Shown here in pieces: positions 8,267 through 15,825 of a DNA stretch of 64,000 nt. Position numbers and translations under genes: made by a program. Numbering within the stretch: position 1 is the first letter of the stretch; each line of letters opens with the position of its first letter. The notes under the pieces were generated by a model. It was not told the origin of the DNA. It did not search any database and worked only from the letters and a program-made list of their open reading frames with translations. The stretch lies in the NCBI GenBank assembly GCA_951813575.1, contig OX638375.1:1689042-1753041 (forward strand), in the 5' to 3' direction. The DNA is from Candidatus Binatia bacterium. GTDB taxonomy: Bacteria > Desulfobacterota > Binatia > UBA9968 > JAJDTQ01.

Positions 8267-8679
8267 GCGCGTTCGTCCTCGACTGCTCGATCGCCATCGC
8301 GTGGCTCTTCGATGACGAGGCATCGGCCGAGACGGATGCTTTGCTGGATCGCTTGAAAGACTCGGGAGCGCTTGTTCCTGCTCTCTGGCGTCTCGAGCTC
8401 GGCAACGTCCTGGCACGGGCGGAAAGGCACAAGCGCATTGCCGGTGCTCAGATTGCCGCCGATCTCGCTCTCCTGGATCGGCTGCCGATCATTACCGACA
8501 CTGAAACGGAAAATCGAGCGTTCCGGGAGATCCTGGCGCTTGCCCGAACGGAACGCCTGACCACCTACGACGCCGCTTATCTGGAGCTCGCCATGCGCCG
8601 GGGCGTGGAGTTGGCAACGCGGGACAAGGAGCTTATCCGCGCCGCTCATCGTGTCCGGGTCGAGACGTTGCCGAGATAG
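8263..8679 (+). CDS. vapC: VapC-family PIN-domain ribonuclease toxin
   Basis: This 138-residue PIN-domain toxin begins MSAFVLDCSIAIAWLFDDEA. The acidic Mg2+ ligands expected of VapC are present: Asp7 in VLDCS, Glu near residue 45 (LWRLELGNVL), and the pair in TTYDAAYLELA and ATRDKELIRAA near the C-terminus. VapC toxins cleave tRNA or rRNA when released from VapB. The start overlaps vapB by four bases. All catalytic acids appear intact, so the pair is probably functional. Confidence 0.9.
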   Translation: MSAFVLDCSIAIAWLFDDEASAETDALLDRLKDSGALVPALWRLELGNVLARAERHKRIAGAQIAADLALLDRLPIITDTETENRAFREILALARTERLTTYDAAYLELAMRRGVELATRDKELIRAAHRVRVETLPR

Positions 8680-8749
8680 AAGGGCGACCACCGGCGCTAC
8701 GGAAAGTCCGCCGGTGATCGCGGCCACGAGTGAAGGGCGTTTTACGGAT

Positions 8750-8788
8750 TGTTGAATATCAACCTCCTACGGTTGGATATTCAACCAC
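8750..8788. terminator. Hairpin between convergent vapC and Bug receptor genes
   Basis: GTTGAATATCAACC and GGTTGGATATTCAAC form a 14-15-bp stem with a one-base bulge and a TCCTAC loop. It lies between the convergent ends of vapC (8679) and the receptor gene (8815). No T-run follows on either strand, so it could be a weak bidirectional terminator or a protein-binding palindrome. Confidence 0.4.
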
Positions 8789-8814
8789 AGCTTCGGTTTC
8801 GTCCGGACCGGAGC

Positions 8815-9852
8815 CTACTTCGCCTTCCCCGTGACGATCTCGTCGTATTTGGCGAGAAGCTCCGGCGACGCCGAGTAGAGCCCGGCGACGGTCTTCTCCA
8901 CGGACTCCGGGGAGGCCGGCGAGATGATGAGTTTCTGACGCTTGGCCTGCTGGAGCAGCTCCGGGCTGTTGAGCGTCTCCATGAAAGCCTTGCGAAGCGT
9001 CGCCACGCGGTCGGGCGGCGTGCCCGGAGGCAAGCCGAAGAGGCGCAACAGCTTCCAGGTGCCGATCAGGAAGTCGGCCATCTCTTGCTGCTCGGCATTG
9101 AGGTTCAGGTCCTTGATCGTGGCAATGCCGGGGATCGGTTTGACCCGCGGCTCGTCACCGAGCGCCAGGATCGGCCGCACCAGGCCGCTTTCGATATAGC
9201 GCCGGTAGTTGCCCTGCATGGTGGCCTGGGACATGACCCGGGCGTCCAGCTCTTTTCGTTCCATGGCGGCCATGACCCTGGCCGTGCCCTGATAGCCCAT
9301 GATCGCCTTGATGGGATAACCCAGATAGCGCAGGAACTGCGTGGCCGCGGTGGACGCGGAGCCGACGCCCGTGGAGCCCGAGTGCAGGATCTTCTTCGAG
9401 TTCTTGAAATCCTCGAACGTCTTGACGGGAAGGTCGCTGCGGACCCAGAGCACCTCGGGAAGGCTGCCGATGGCGGGGTCGCCGAGCCAGATGTACTTCC
9501 GCGGGTCGAATTTGACGCTCGGGTCCCGGTTCACCGCCTGGAGCAGCGTGCCGGCGTTGAACACCGCGATGGTAAGGCCGTTGCCCGGCTGCATGGCGTA
9601 GACCCGATTCGCCGCGGACATGCTGCTCGCGCCCGGCATGTTGACCACGATAACCGAGGGATTCCCCGGCACGTTCTTGCTGAGGTACCGGCCCAGGAGC
9701 CGGGAGAACGTATCGAATCCGCCGCCCGGACTGTAACCGACGACGATGCGGATGGTCTTGCCCTTGTAGAACGGCGCGTCCGCCGCGCCGGCGAGCCCCG
9801 CCGCCAGAAGCAGCGCCGCCATACCCAGGATCATGGAACGAAACATCTTCAT
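8815..9852 (-). CDS. Tripartite tricarboxylate transporter substrate-binding protein (TctC/Bug family), second copy
   Basis: The 345-residue receptor has a signal peptide (MKMFRSMILGMAALLLAAGLAGA, then ADAPFYKG) and the Bug signature GKTIRIVVGYSPGGGFDTFS, followed by VVNMPGASSMSAANRVY. It is paralogous to the protein at 4755-5777, but the two are clearly divergent along their length. ATG 9852 is supported by a GGAGGG Shine-Dalgarno and the signal peptide; the much longer open frame upstream is the shadow of the next gene. As with the first copy, no tctAB genes are nearby. A GlcG/HbpS-like gene sits 29 nt upstream, a pairing often seen in carboxylate-utilisation loci. Confidence 0.9.
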   Translation of the reverse strand: MKMFRSMILGMAALLLAAGLAGAADAPFYKGKTIRIVVGYSPGGGFDTFSRLLGRYLSKNVPGNPSVIVVNMPGASSMSAANRVYAMQPGNGLTIAVFNAGTLLQAVNRDPSVKFDPRKYIWLGDPAIGSLPEVLWVRSDLPVKTFEDFKNSKKILHSGSTGVGSASTAATQFLRYLGYPIKAIMGYQGTARVMAAMERKELDARVMSQATMQGNYRRYIESGLVRPILALGDEPRVKPIPGIATIKDLNLNAEQQEMADFLIGTWKLLRLFGLPPGTPPDRVATLRKAFMETLNSPELLQQAKRQKLIISPASPESVEKTVAGLYSASPELLAKYDEIVTGKAK

Positions 9853-9881
9853 TGGAGTTCCCTCCGTTGGTTGACGTGGCT

Positions 9882-10295
9882 TCAGAGGCCCGCCTTCGCC
9901 TTGATCTTGTCCACCAGCCGCACCGCCACCTCGATGTCCTCCTCCATAGTACGTCCGCTCACTCCGATGGCGCCCGCCACGGCGCCGTCCTTGTCCTTGA
10001 TCAGCACGCCGCCGCCGATGGACGTCAGGTTCGCGTCGCCGTAGGCGGCGATGCCGCGGTTGCCCACCATCTTCTCGATCTCCACCGAGTCCCGCCCGAA
10101 CCACACCGCGGAGTATCCCTTGTTGTGGGAAAGGACGCTGGAACGGTACGGCGCGCCGTCCATGCGCGTGTAGTGCAATAGCTCCCGGTGGGCGTTGAGC
10201 ACCGCCCAGGACACCGGACGCCCGGTTTCGTTCGCCAGTTCCCCAAGCAGCTCGCCGGCTGCTTCGTGAATCACCTTGTGTGACAGGTCTGCCAT
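9882..10295 (-). CDS. GlcG/HbpS-like haem-binding family protein
   Basis: The 137-residue protein matches the GlcG/HbpS family: alpha helices, then NRGIAAYGDANLTSIGGGVLI and GAIGVSGRTMEEDIEVA near the C-terminus. These are the family's conserved GG-x-P/L and GVSG motifs. Members include the HbpS haem sensor and GlcG of glycolate operons; many are of unknown function. ATG 10295 (MADLSHKVIHEAAGELL) has a GGGAGG eight bases upstream and is preferred to the longer frame. It is transcribed into the adjacent Bug receptor. Confidence 0.8.
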   Translation of the reverse strand: MADLSHKVIHEAAGELLGELANETGRPVSWAVLNAHRELLHYTRMDGAPYRSSVLSHNKGYSAVWFGRDSVEIEKMVGNRGIAAYGDANLTSIGGGVLIKDKDGAVAGAIGVSGRTMEEDIEVAVRLVDKIKAKAGL

Positions 10296-10375
10296 GTCGT
10301 GAACCTCCCTTGTCATCAACGGCCAAACGGCCCGTCGCCGCATGCCTGCCGGTGTCGACGCACCTGCCTGTTCTC

Positions 10376-10860
10376 TTATTGACCGGCGGGCGCGGAGTCA
10401 AGCCGCGAGGAGTCTCCCACGTCGGGCCCGCGAAGGTCGCGGCGCCAGCCGAGCATGCCCAGGGTGGCGCCGGCGCACAGCGCGGCGGCCAGGAGCAGCG
10501 TCGACGACGCGCCCAGGACGGCGGCCACCACGCCCATCTGCGCCTCGCCGAGACCGGGCATACCGACGCTCAGCATGCGCGTGAAGCTCGAAACGCGGCC
10601 CCGCAGCGCATCCGGAGTCACCAACTGGATCACGGCGTTGCGCGGGATGGTCTGGACGGCGTCGAAGACGCCCAGCAGCGTCACCACGGCCAGCGACGTG
10701 AGGAACCACGGCGACAGCGCGAGACCCGCAAGGCAGGCGGCGTAGCCGAGGATGCCTCCCGCCACCACTAAGCCCTTGTAGCGTATGTCCCCGCACGCCA
10801 TGATCGCGGCCGCGCCGAGGACCGCGCCCGCCGGAACTCCCGGTAGGCAAACGCCCCCCC
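10376..10860 (-). pseudogene. C-terminal remnant of an MFS transporter
   Basis: A frame with no plausible start encodes about 160 residues: PAGAVLGAAAI, then ACGDIRYKG, hydrophobic helices, and TPDALRGRVSSF. The D-x-R-x-K-G and R-G-R-V-x-S motifs are those of the second half of MFS drug/siderophore exporters (EntS-like, normally about 400 residues). Reading upstream, homology ends around 10860, so the first six or so transmembrane segments are missing. The remaining piece has roughly four membrane segments and is unlikely to transport anything. The neighbouring GNAT gene also looks deleted internally, marking this as a decaying stretch. Confidence 0.65.
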
Positions 10861-10958
10861 GGCCCGTCGAAGTCTGGCGTGGATGCCCTGGAACATGAAA
10901 CCGTGGTCATCCGAAGGATGGGGCCTCCCCGCGAAGAGGCTCCCTCCCGGTTTGGTCC

Positions 10959-11321
10959 CTACATCAACCTCAACTGCATGAACAGCGCGCCTTCGCAGGG
11001 ATTCTCGGTGTAAGGGGCGATCCGCTCCCCACACTTCCTCCCCAGGCCCGTGCCGCGGAAACCCGGGCGCAGGAAGAGGCGCTTCATCTCGCGGATTCCG
11101 CCGCCCAGATCCCTGAGGGCGACGCAGCCCGCCGTGCGCTCTCCCTGGCGCAGGAGGAGGAACCTTCCTCCCGGCGGGCCGTAAACCCGCTCCAGGGCCT
11201 CGAGCTCCTCCTCGAACCCCTGAAAACACAGGTCCACTTCGATCTCGGCCTCGTATTCGCGCAGCAAGGCCTTCGCCTCCCGGTAGTCTTCTTCGGTGGC
11301 CGCGGTGATGAACTCCGGCAT
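10959..11321 (-). CDS. GNAT-family N-acetyltransferase with an internal deletion, probably inactive
   Basis: The 120-residue product begins MPEFITAATEEDYREAKALL and keeps the GNAT acetyl-CoA pyrophosphate loop (RPGFRGTGLGRK, about residues 85-96). It then jumps directly to GERIAPYTENPCEGALFMQL, the last strand of the same subfamily. Intact members have some 30-35 more residues between these points (helix 4 and strand 5), so an in-frame deletion is inferred. That would remove part of the acetyl-CoA site. The start has GAGGAAC just upstream. It is encoded after the acyl-CoA ligase gene and before the MFS remnant. Confidence 0.6.
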   Translation of the reverse strand: MPEFITAATEEDYREAKALLREYEAEIEVDLCFQGFEEELEALERVYGPPGGRFLLLRQGERTAGCVALRDLGGGIREMKRLFLRPGFRGTGLGRKCGERIAPYTENPCEGALFMQLRLM

Positions 11322-11360
11322 CGATGTTCCTCTTCGGACGGAGACACGGACCGGTCGCGG

Positions 11361-12953
11361 CTACGGCGATCGACGCTCCCGTCCCGAAGCCACTGCGCTC
11401 CGCAGGATCTTGCCCACGGGGCTCTTGGGAATCGTCTCGGCAAACTCGATCCGGTACGGGACCTTGTAGTGCGCCAGCTCCTCCCTGAGGCTATCGCGCA
11501 GCGCCTCGGCCAGCTCGGCCGAGGGATCGTGGCCCGCCGCCGGCACCACCACCGCCAGCACGCGGTTGCCGATCTCCGGATCGGGCTCGGGCACCACGAC
11601 GGCCTCGGCCACCGCGGGACGGCGCTGGAGCGCGTTCTCCACCTCCGTGGGCACCAGGAACAGGCCGCGGGTCTTGAAGCAGTCGTCGCTGCGCCCGGCG
11701 ATGAAGAAATAACCCTCCTGGTCCCGGTACGCCAGGTCGCCGGTGTCATAGACGCCGCCCCGGCGGGCCGCCTCGGTCCGGCCGGGGTCGCCGTGGTATT
11801 CGAGGAAGAGTCCGGGATCGTCGGCGGAGATCACCGTGCGTCCCACCGACCCGGCCGGCACGCCCCGGCCGTCGTCGTCGACGATGTCGATGCCCACGTC
11901 CGGCGCCGGCACCCCCACCGAACCCGGCTTCACCGGATGCCGGGCGCCCTGCCCCACCACGAGCTGGTACTCGGACACGCCGTAGTGCTCGTACATCTCG
12001 CAGCCGAAACGCGACTTCCACTGGCGATAGGTGGCTTCGCGAAGCGCCTCTCCGGTGGAGTGCGCGCCCCGGAGCGTGTGGATGTCGTACGCGTCCTCCA
12101 TACCTTCCGTGGCCAGCATCCGCCGGTAGACCGTGGCCACGGAATGGAGCAGCGTCACGCCCAGGTCCGCCACGTGCTCCAGCACGTTCTCGGGCGTGGC
12201 GCGGCCGGAAAGCACCGCGCAGGCCACCCCGTTCCGGAGCGGGAAGAGCAGGTTGTGGCCCAGGGCGCTGATGAAGCTCCACTCGCCGGTGGCCATCACC
12301 ACGTCGCGGGGCTCCGGCGGAAGACGGTAGCGGTTCAGGTCCCCCAGGGCGACGATCCATCGATGCGCGTGGACGATGCACTTGGGCCGGCCGGTGGTGC
12401 CGGACGTGCATACCATGAAGGCCGGCTCATGGGCCGAGGTATCTGTCGTGGCGATGGTGTCGGAAGGCTCGTGGATGAGGGACTCGAAGGGCACTTCGTC
12501 GCTCCGCGACGTCCCCGCGCACACCAGGGTCCGCACACCGGCCGGCCCCCGAAGCCCGCGCAGGACTTCCGCCCGGGAGCCCTCGGCCACGGCCAGCCGG
12601 GGCGCGGTCTGCTCCAGGATCGCCCGGACTTCCCGCACTCCCAGCAGGGAGTTGACCACAACGGGCAGCGCGCCGAGCTTCACCCCCGCCAGGAAGGCCG
12701 TGGCGAACTCCACCGAGTTGGGCATCTGCACCAGCACCGGATCGCCCGGCGAGACCCCCAGCTCCTTCAGGCCACGGGCAAAGCCGTGCACCTTGCCGCG
12801 AAGCTCCCGGTAGCTGATGGAACCGCCGCGCCAGAGCATGGCCGCCCGGTCGCCGCGGCCCGCGACGGCGGGGCCCTCCAGCACTTCGTCGGCGATGTTG
12901 AGTCGCGGCGGGATCTCTCGATAGCCCGGCCACGGGCGGGAGGGTTCCGGCAT
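11361..12953 (-). CDS. Acyl-CoA ligase, benzoate-CoA ligase-like (ANL superfamily)
   Basis: This 530-residue AMP-forming ligase has the phosphate-binding loop MVCTSGTTGRPKCIVH (about residues 181-196), the adenylate motif YEHYGVSEYQ (about 317-326), the hinge region AGRSDDCFKTRG, and the C-terminal catalytic lysine in KSPVGKILR (about K515). The ordering and the short C-terminal domain match benzoate- and 2-aminobenzoate-CoA ligases. It would activate a carboxylic acid with ATP and CoA in the cytoplasm. The next genes upstream on the strand, an enoyl-CoA hydratase and a UbiD decarboxylase, suggest a pathway for an aromatic or unsaturated acid. The exact substrate is not predictable. Confidence 0.9.
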   Translation of the reverse strand: MPEPSRPWPGYREIPPRLNIADEVLEGPAVAGRGDRAAMLWRGGSISYRELRGKVHGFARGLKELGVSPGDPVLVQMPNSVEFATAFLAGVKLGALPVVVNSLLGVREVRAILEQTAPRLAVAEGSRAEVLRGLRGPAGVRTLVCAGTSRSDEVPFESLIHEPSDTIATTDTSAHEPAFMVCTSGTTGRPKCIVHAHRWIVALGDLNRYRLPPEPRDVVMATGEWSFISALGHNLLFPLRNGVACAVLSGRATPENVLEHVADLGVTLLHSVATVYRRMLATEGMEDAYDIHTLRGAHSTGEALREATYRQWKSRFGCEMYEHYGVSEYQLVVGQGARHPVKPGSVGVPAPDVGIDIVDDDGRGVPAGSVGRTVISADDPGLFLEYHGDPGRTEAARRGGVYDTGDLAYRDQEGYFFIAGRSDDCFKTRGLFLVPTEVENALQRRPAVAEAVVVPEPDPEIGNRVLAVVVPAAGHDPSAELAEALRDSLREELAHYKVPYRIEFAETIPKSPVGKILRSAVASGRERRSP

Positions 12954-12980
12954 GGTCCTGTTGCGGTTATCGGGCGGCCC

Positions 12981-13904
12981 TCACCCCTGCTCTCCGTCGT
13001 CCTTCTTGTCCCCGTCCTTTTCCGGGAACGGCCAGCCGGCGTCGTAGGGATAAGTGTAGTGAGGCGGCCGCTTCTCCTTGAAGGCCCGCATGCCTTCCTG
13101 GCAGTCCTTGGTGCGGGTGATCTCGAGCACCGACTCCAGCTCCTGGCGGTAGCCCTCGTCGGTCCGGTTCCAGTTCCAGTACATCTTCACCAGCCGCTTG
13201 GCGTGGCGCACGGACAAGTACGGATTGGCCGCGATGCTACCGGCCAGGGCGAACGCGTGCTCCATCAGCTCTTCGTGCGGCACCACCTCGTCCACCAACC
13301 CGATGCGCAGCGCCTCCCCGGCGTCGATGATCTCACCGGTGAGGATCAGGCGCATGGCCCGTCCGATGCCCACGAGCTTGGGCAGGTTGCGCGAGCCGCC
13401 GCTCTCGGGAACGAAACCCGCCGGCACCGCCACCTCGCCGAAGCGCGCCCGGTCCGACGCAAGCCGCATGTCGCACAGCGTGGTCATCTCCAGCCCCACG
13501 CCCACGGCCGGACCGTTCACCGCCGCGATGGTGGGCTGCGGCAGGTCCTCCAGCTTGCGCATGGCGCTCTGCAGCACCCGGTGCCGGAGGTCGTTCAGGA
13601 AGTACTCCGCCATCTCCTTGTAGGGGCCCTCGATACCGCTCGAGCCCTCGAAGGCGCCCAGCACCGCGCCCTCCGAGGTGAGGTCCCCGCCGGCGCAGAA
13701 GCCGCGGCCCTCGCCCGTGAGGATCACCACCTTGAGGACCGAGTTGCGGGCGATCTCGTTGCACAGGGCATCGAGCTCCAGCCGCATCAGCGGGTCCACC
13801 GCGTTGAGTTGGTCCGGACGGCTCAGGGTGATGACGCCGATGCAGGGCTCACCCGGCCGCGACGGATTGTCGTGCACGGTCCACTTGAGGGTCTTGTAGT
13901 CCAT
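12981..13904 (-). CDS. Enoyl-CoA hydratase/isomerase family protein
   Basis: The 307-residue crotonase-fold enzyme begins MDYKTLKWTVHDN. The oxyanion-hole segments are GEGRGFCAGGDL (about residues 67-78) and AAVNGPAVGVGLEMTTLCD. The first catalytic position lies in the PESGGSRNLP region, where classic hydratases have Glu. It is longer at the C-terminus than typical hydratases (FKEKRPPHYTYPYDAGWPF). ATG 13904 is chosen because the much longer open frame upstream is antisense-free noise overlapping the UbiD gene. It lies between the ligase and UbiD genes on the same strand, 27 nt from the former and 23 nt from the latter, indicating an operon. Confidence 0.88.
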   Translation of the reverse strand: MDYKTLKWTVHDNPSRPGEPCIGVITLSRPDQLNAVDPLMRLELDALCNEIARNSVLKVVILTGEGRGFCAGGDLTSEGAVLGAFEGSSGIEGPYKEMAEYFLNDLRHRVLQSAMRKLEDLPQPTIAAVNGPAVGVGLEMTTLCDMRLASDRARFGEVAVPAGFVPESGGSRNLPKLVGIGRAMRLILTGEIIDAGEALRIGLVDEVVPHEELMEHAFALAGSIAANPYLSVRHAKRLVKMYWNWNRTDEGYRQELESVLEITRTKDCQEGMRAFKEKRPPHYTYPYDAGWPFPEKDGDKKDDGEQG

Positions 13905-13927
13905 GGGACCTGGTCCTTTCGCCCCGG

Positions 13928-15607
13928 TCAGTCCTCGTCCTCTCCGTAGAAGGACTCGTTGGGCAGGATGTCCTTGGTGGAGCGGCGCTGGCGCGCGATC
14001 TTCGTGCCGGTCTTCCAGTACTCGCCGCGGGTGGCCAGTGCGGCCTCTTGCTCCAGCTCCTCGTTCCAGTCTCCCAGCGAGTAGCCGAACCACGGCGATT
14101 GCGGCTCCAGCTCCGGCAGCCCCAGCTCTTCCCAGAGCTTCCGGCCCCTCTCCATGTACTCCCGGGTGGGCAGCGAGATGGGCGGCAGCTTCTCCTTGAG
14201 GGTGGCGTCCCAAAGCAGGCACGAGTCGTCGGCGGAGCCCCGGGCGTCGTGCCTCGGGGCGTGGCCCACGTCCATGCCGTGCATGATCTGGACGTCCCGG
14301 TGCGGCTTGGAGCGGTACCCCATGGCCCAGAACACGGCATCGAGGTTGTCCGGGTCGATGTCCTCGTCCACCGCGATGACGATCTTGGACATGGAGGGAC
14401 GGAAGGCCACCGCCCCCATGAGCGCCCGCCACACCTCCGCGGGACTGGGCTTGCGCATCTGGATCACCGTGAGCTTCTGGGTGGCGGTCAAGGGCTCGTG
14501 GAGCATCACCCGCACGACGCTCTTGACGCCGATGCCGTCCCGGAGATGCTCCAGGTAGAGGGGCTCGTAGGCCATCTTCTTGATGACGCTGGACTCCGAG
14601 GGCGTGACCTGGCTGATGATGGAGCAGAGGACGGCGTCCCGGCGGCGGGTGATGCAGGTCACCTCCATGAACGGGTTGTACTCCTTGGGGTTCACGTGGC
14701 CGTGGGACTCGCCGAACGGCGCCTCGGGCTCCAGCCACTCGGTGTTGACGAAGCCCTCGACGATGATCTCCGCGTCCGCCGGCACCATCACCGGCACGGT
14801 ACGGGCCTCGGTCACGCGGATGGGCGCCTTGACGAGCCCCCCCGCCACCGAGAACTCGTCGAGGTCGTAGGCGAGCTTCTGCGCGGCCACGTAGGAGATG
14901 GCGGGCACGCCGCCGATGCTCAGCGCCACCGGCATCTTCTCGCCCCGTTGCCGGTACTTCAGCCAATGCCGGTAGATCCCCTGTCCCAGCTCGATGGACG
15001 GGTTGCAGCCGACCCGGTCCCGCGCCTTGATCATGGCCCGGTAGGTGCCGATGTTGTGCACCCCGCTGTCGGGATCGCGGGAGACGAAATGAGCGGCGCT
15101 CACGTAGGGCGCGTTGTCCCAGCCGGGAGTGGATATGGGAACCGGGATGCCGTCCATGCCCTTGCCCCGGCCCTTGAGCTGCGCTCCGGAGACGATCACC
15201 TCGTGCACCGGCGCGGCCGACGAAGGGATCTCCACCGGGGGCACCGGGTTCGTCTTCGCCTCCGCCCACAAGGCGTTGATGTCCGTGTCCTCGTCGCACC
15301 CGAGGCCGATGCGATAGATACGCCGGTTGGCCGCCAGCACGCCGATGGCCACCGGGATATCGTATCGTTTTCCCTTGGCGTCCACCGGCTGCTCGAACAG
15401 GAACGCCTTGCGGTCCCTTTCCTTGATGCCTCCCCTGAACTGCCACCGTACCAGCGGATGCATGTCCTGGTCCTTGTCCACCGGGCGCGCCACCCGGATC
15501 AGCAGGCCGGCGTCGTCCAGACGGCGGAGGTGTTCGTGAAGGTCCGGATAGCCTCGTTCCGGTATCGCCTGCACCGCGCTCGTGAGCCTCGGGTTCCTCT
15601 TTGCCAT
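13928..15607 (-). CDS. UbiD-family (prFMN-dependent) decarboxylase
   Basis: The 559-residue protein is a UbiD-type (de)carboxylase. It has the substrate and metal region NIGTYRAMIKARDRVG with SIELGQGIY, and the family's EAPFGESHGHVN segment that carries the catalytic Glu. VAVDEDIDPDNLDAVFWAM provides the later acidic cluster. UbiD enzymes use prenylated FMN made by UbiX to add or remove carboxyl groups on aromatic or alpha,beta-unsaturated acids. No ubiX partner is in the window. I chose ATG 15607 (MAKRNPRLTSAVQ) because AAGGA precedes it; a frame 15 codons longer is possible. It leads the hydratase/CoA-ligase operon. Confidence 0.92.
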   Translation of the reverse strand: MAKRNPRLTSAVQAIPERGYPDLHEHLRRLDDAGLLIRVARPVDKDQDMHPLVRWQFRGGIKERDRKAFLFEQPVDAKGKRYDIPVAIGVLAANRRIYRIGLGCDEDTDINALWAEAKTNPVPPVEIPSSAAPVHEVIVSGAQLKGRGKGMDGIPVPISTPGWDNAPYVSAAHFVSRDPDSGVHNIGTYRAMIKARDRVGCNPSIELGQGIYRHWLKYRQRGEKMPVALSIGGVPAISYVAAQKLAYDLDEFSVAGGLVKAPIRVTEARTVPVMVPADAEIIVEGFVNTEWLEPEAPFGESHGHVNPKEYNPFMEVTCITRRRDAVLCSIISQVTPSESSVIKKMAYEPLYLEHLRDGIGVKSVVRVMLHEPLTATQKLTVIQMRKPSPAEVWRALMGAVAFRPSMSKIVIAVDEDIDPDNLDAVFWAMGYRSKPHRDVQIMHGMDVGHAPRHDARGSADDSCLLWDATLKEKLPPISLPTREYMERGRKLWEELGLPELEPQSPWFGYSLGDWNEELEQEAALATRGEYWKTGTKIARQRRSTKDILPNESFYGEDED

Positions 15608-15702
15608 GATGGGGTCCTTTTCCGTGGGAGTGTGGTCAGCGGAGACTGACACTCTATCGTACCGGCGCCGGGGAAGTCCAGGGAAGCCCTTCCACTCCCC
15701 TT

Positions 15703-15752
15703 CGCCGACGCTCCGCTACGCCTGTCCGGAGCTTGTCGAAGGGCGAGCGGAG
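15703..15752. repeat. REP-like imperfect palindrome upstream of mfd
   Basis: CCCTTCGCCGACGCTCCG and CGGAGCTTGTCGAAGGG face each other around TACGCCTGTC, forming an imperfect 17-bp stem. The right half resembles the CTTCGACAAGCTC palindromes scattered in many GC-rich genomes. It lies between the divergently oriented UbiD and mfd genes and would add spurious codons to mfd if an early ATG were used. Confidence 0.6.
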
Positions 15753-15825
15753 CCGAAGGGCCGTTGCGGCGGCCGCCTCCCTTCGGCTACACTCCCCGAC
15801 CGTTCCCTTTAAGGTAACCGGCCCG

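Noticed and set aside
12981..15446. An 821-residue enoyl-CoA hydratase with a long N-terminal extension
   Set aside because: The extension is the shadow of the UbiD gene in another frame. The hydratase family start is at 13904.
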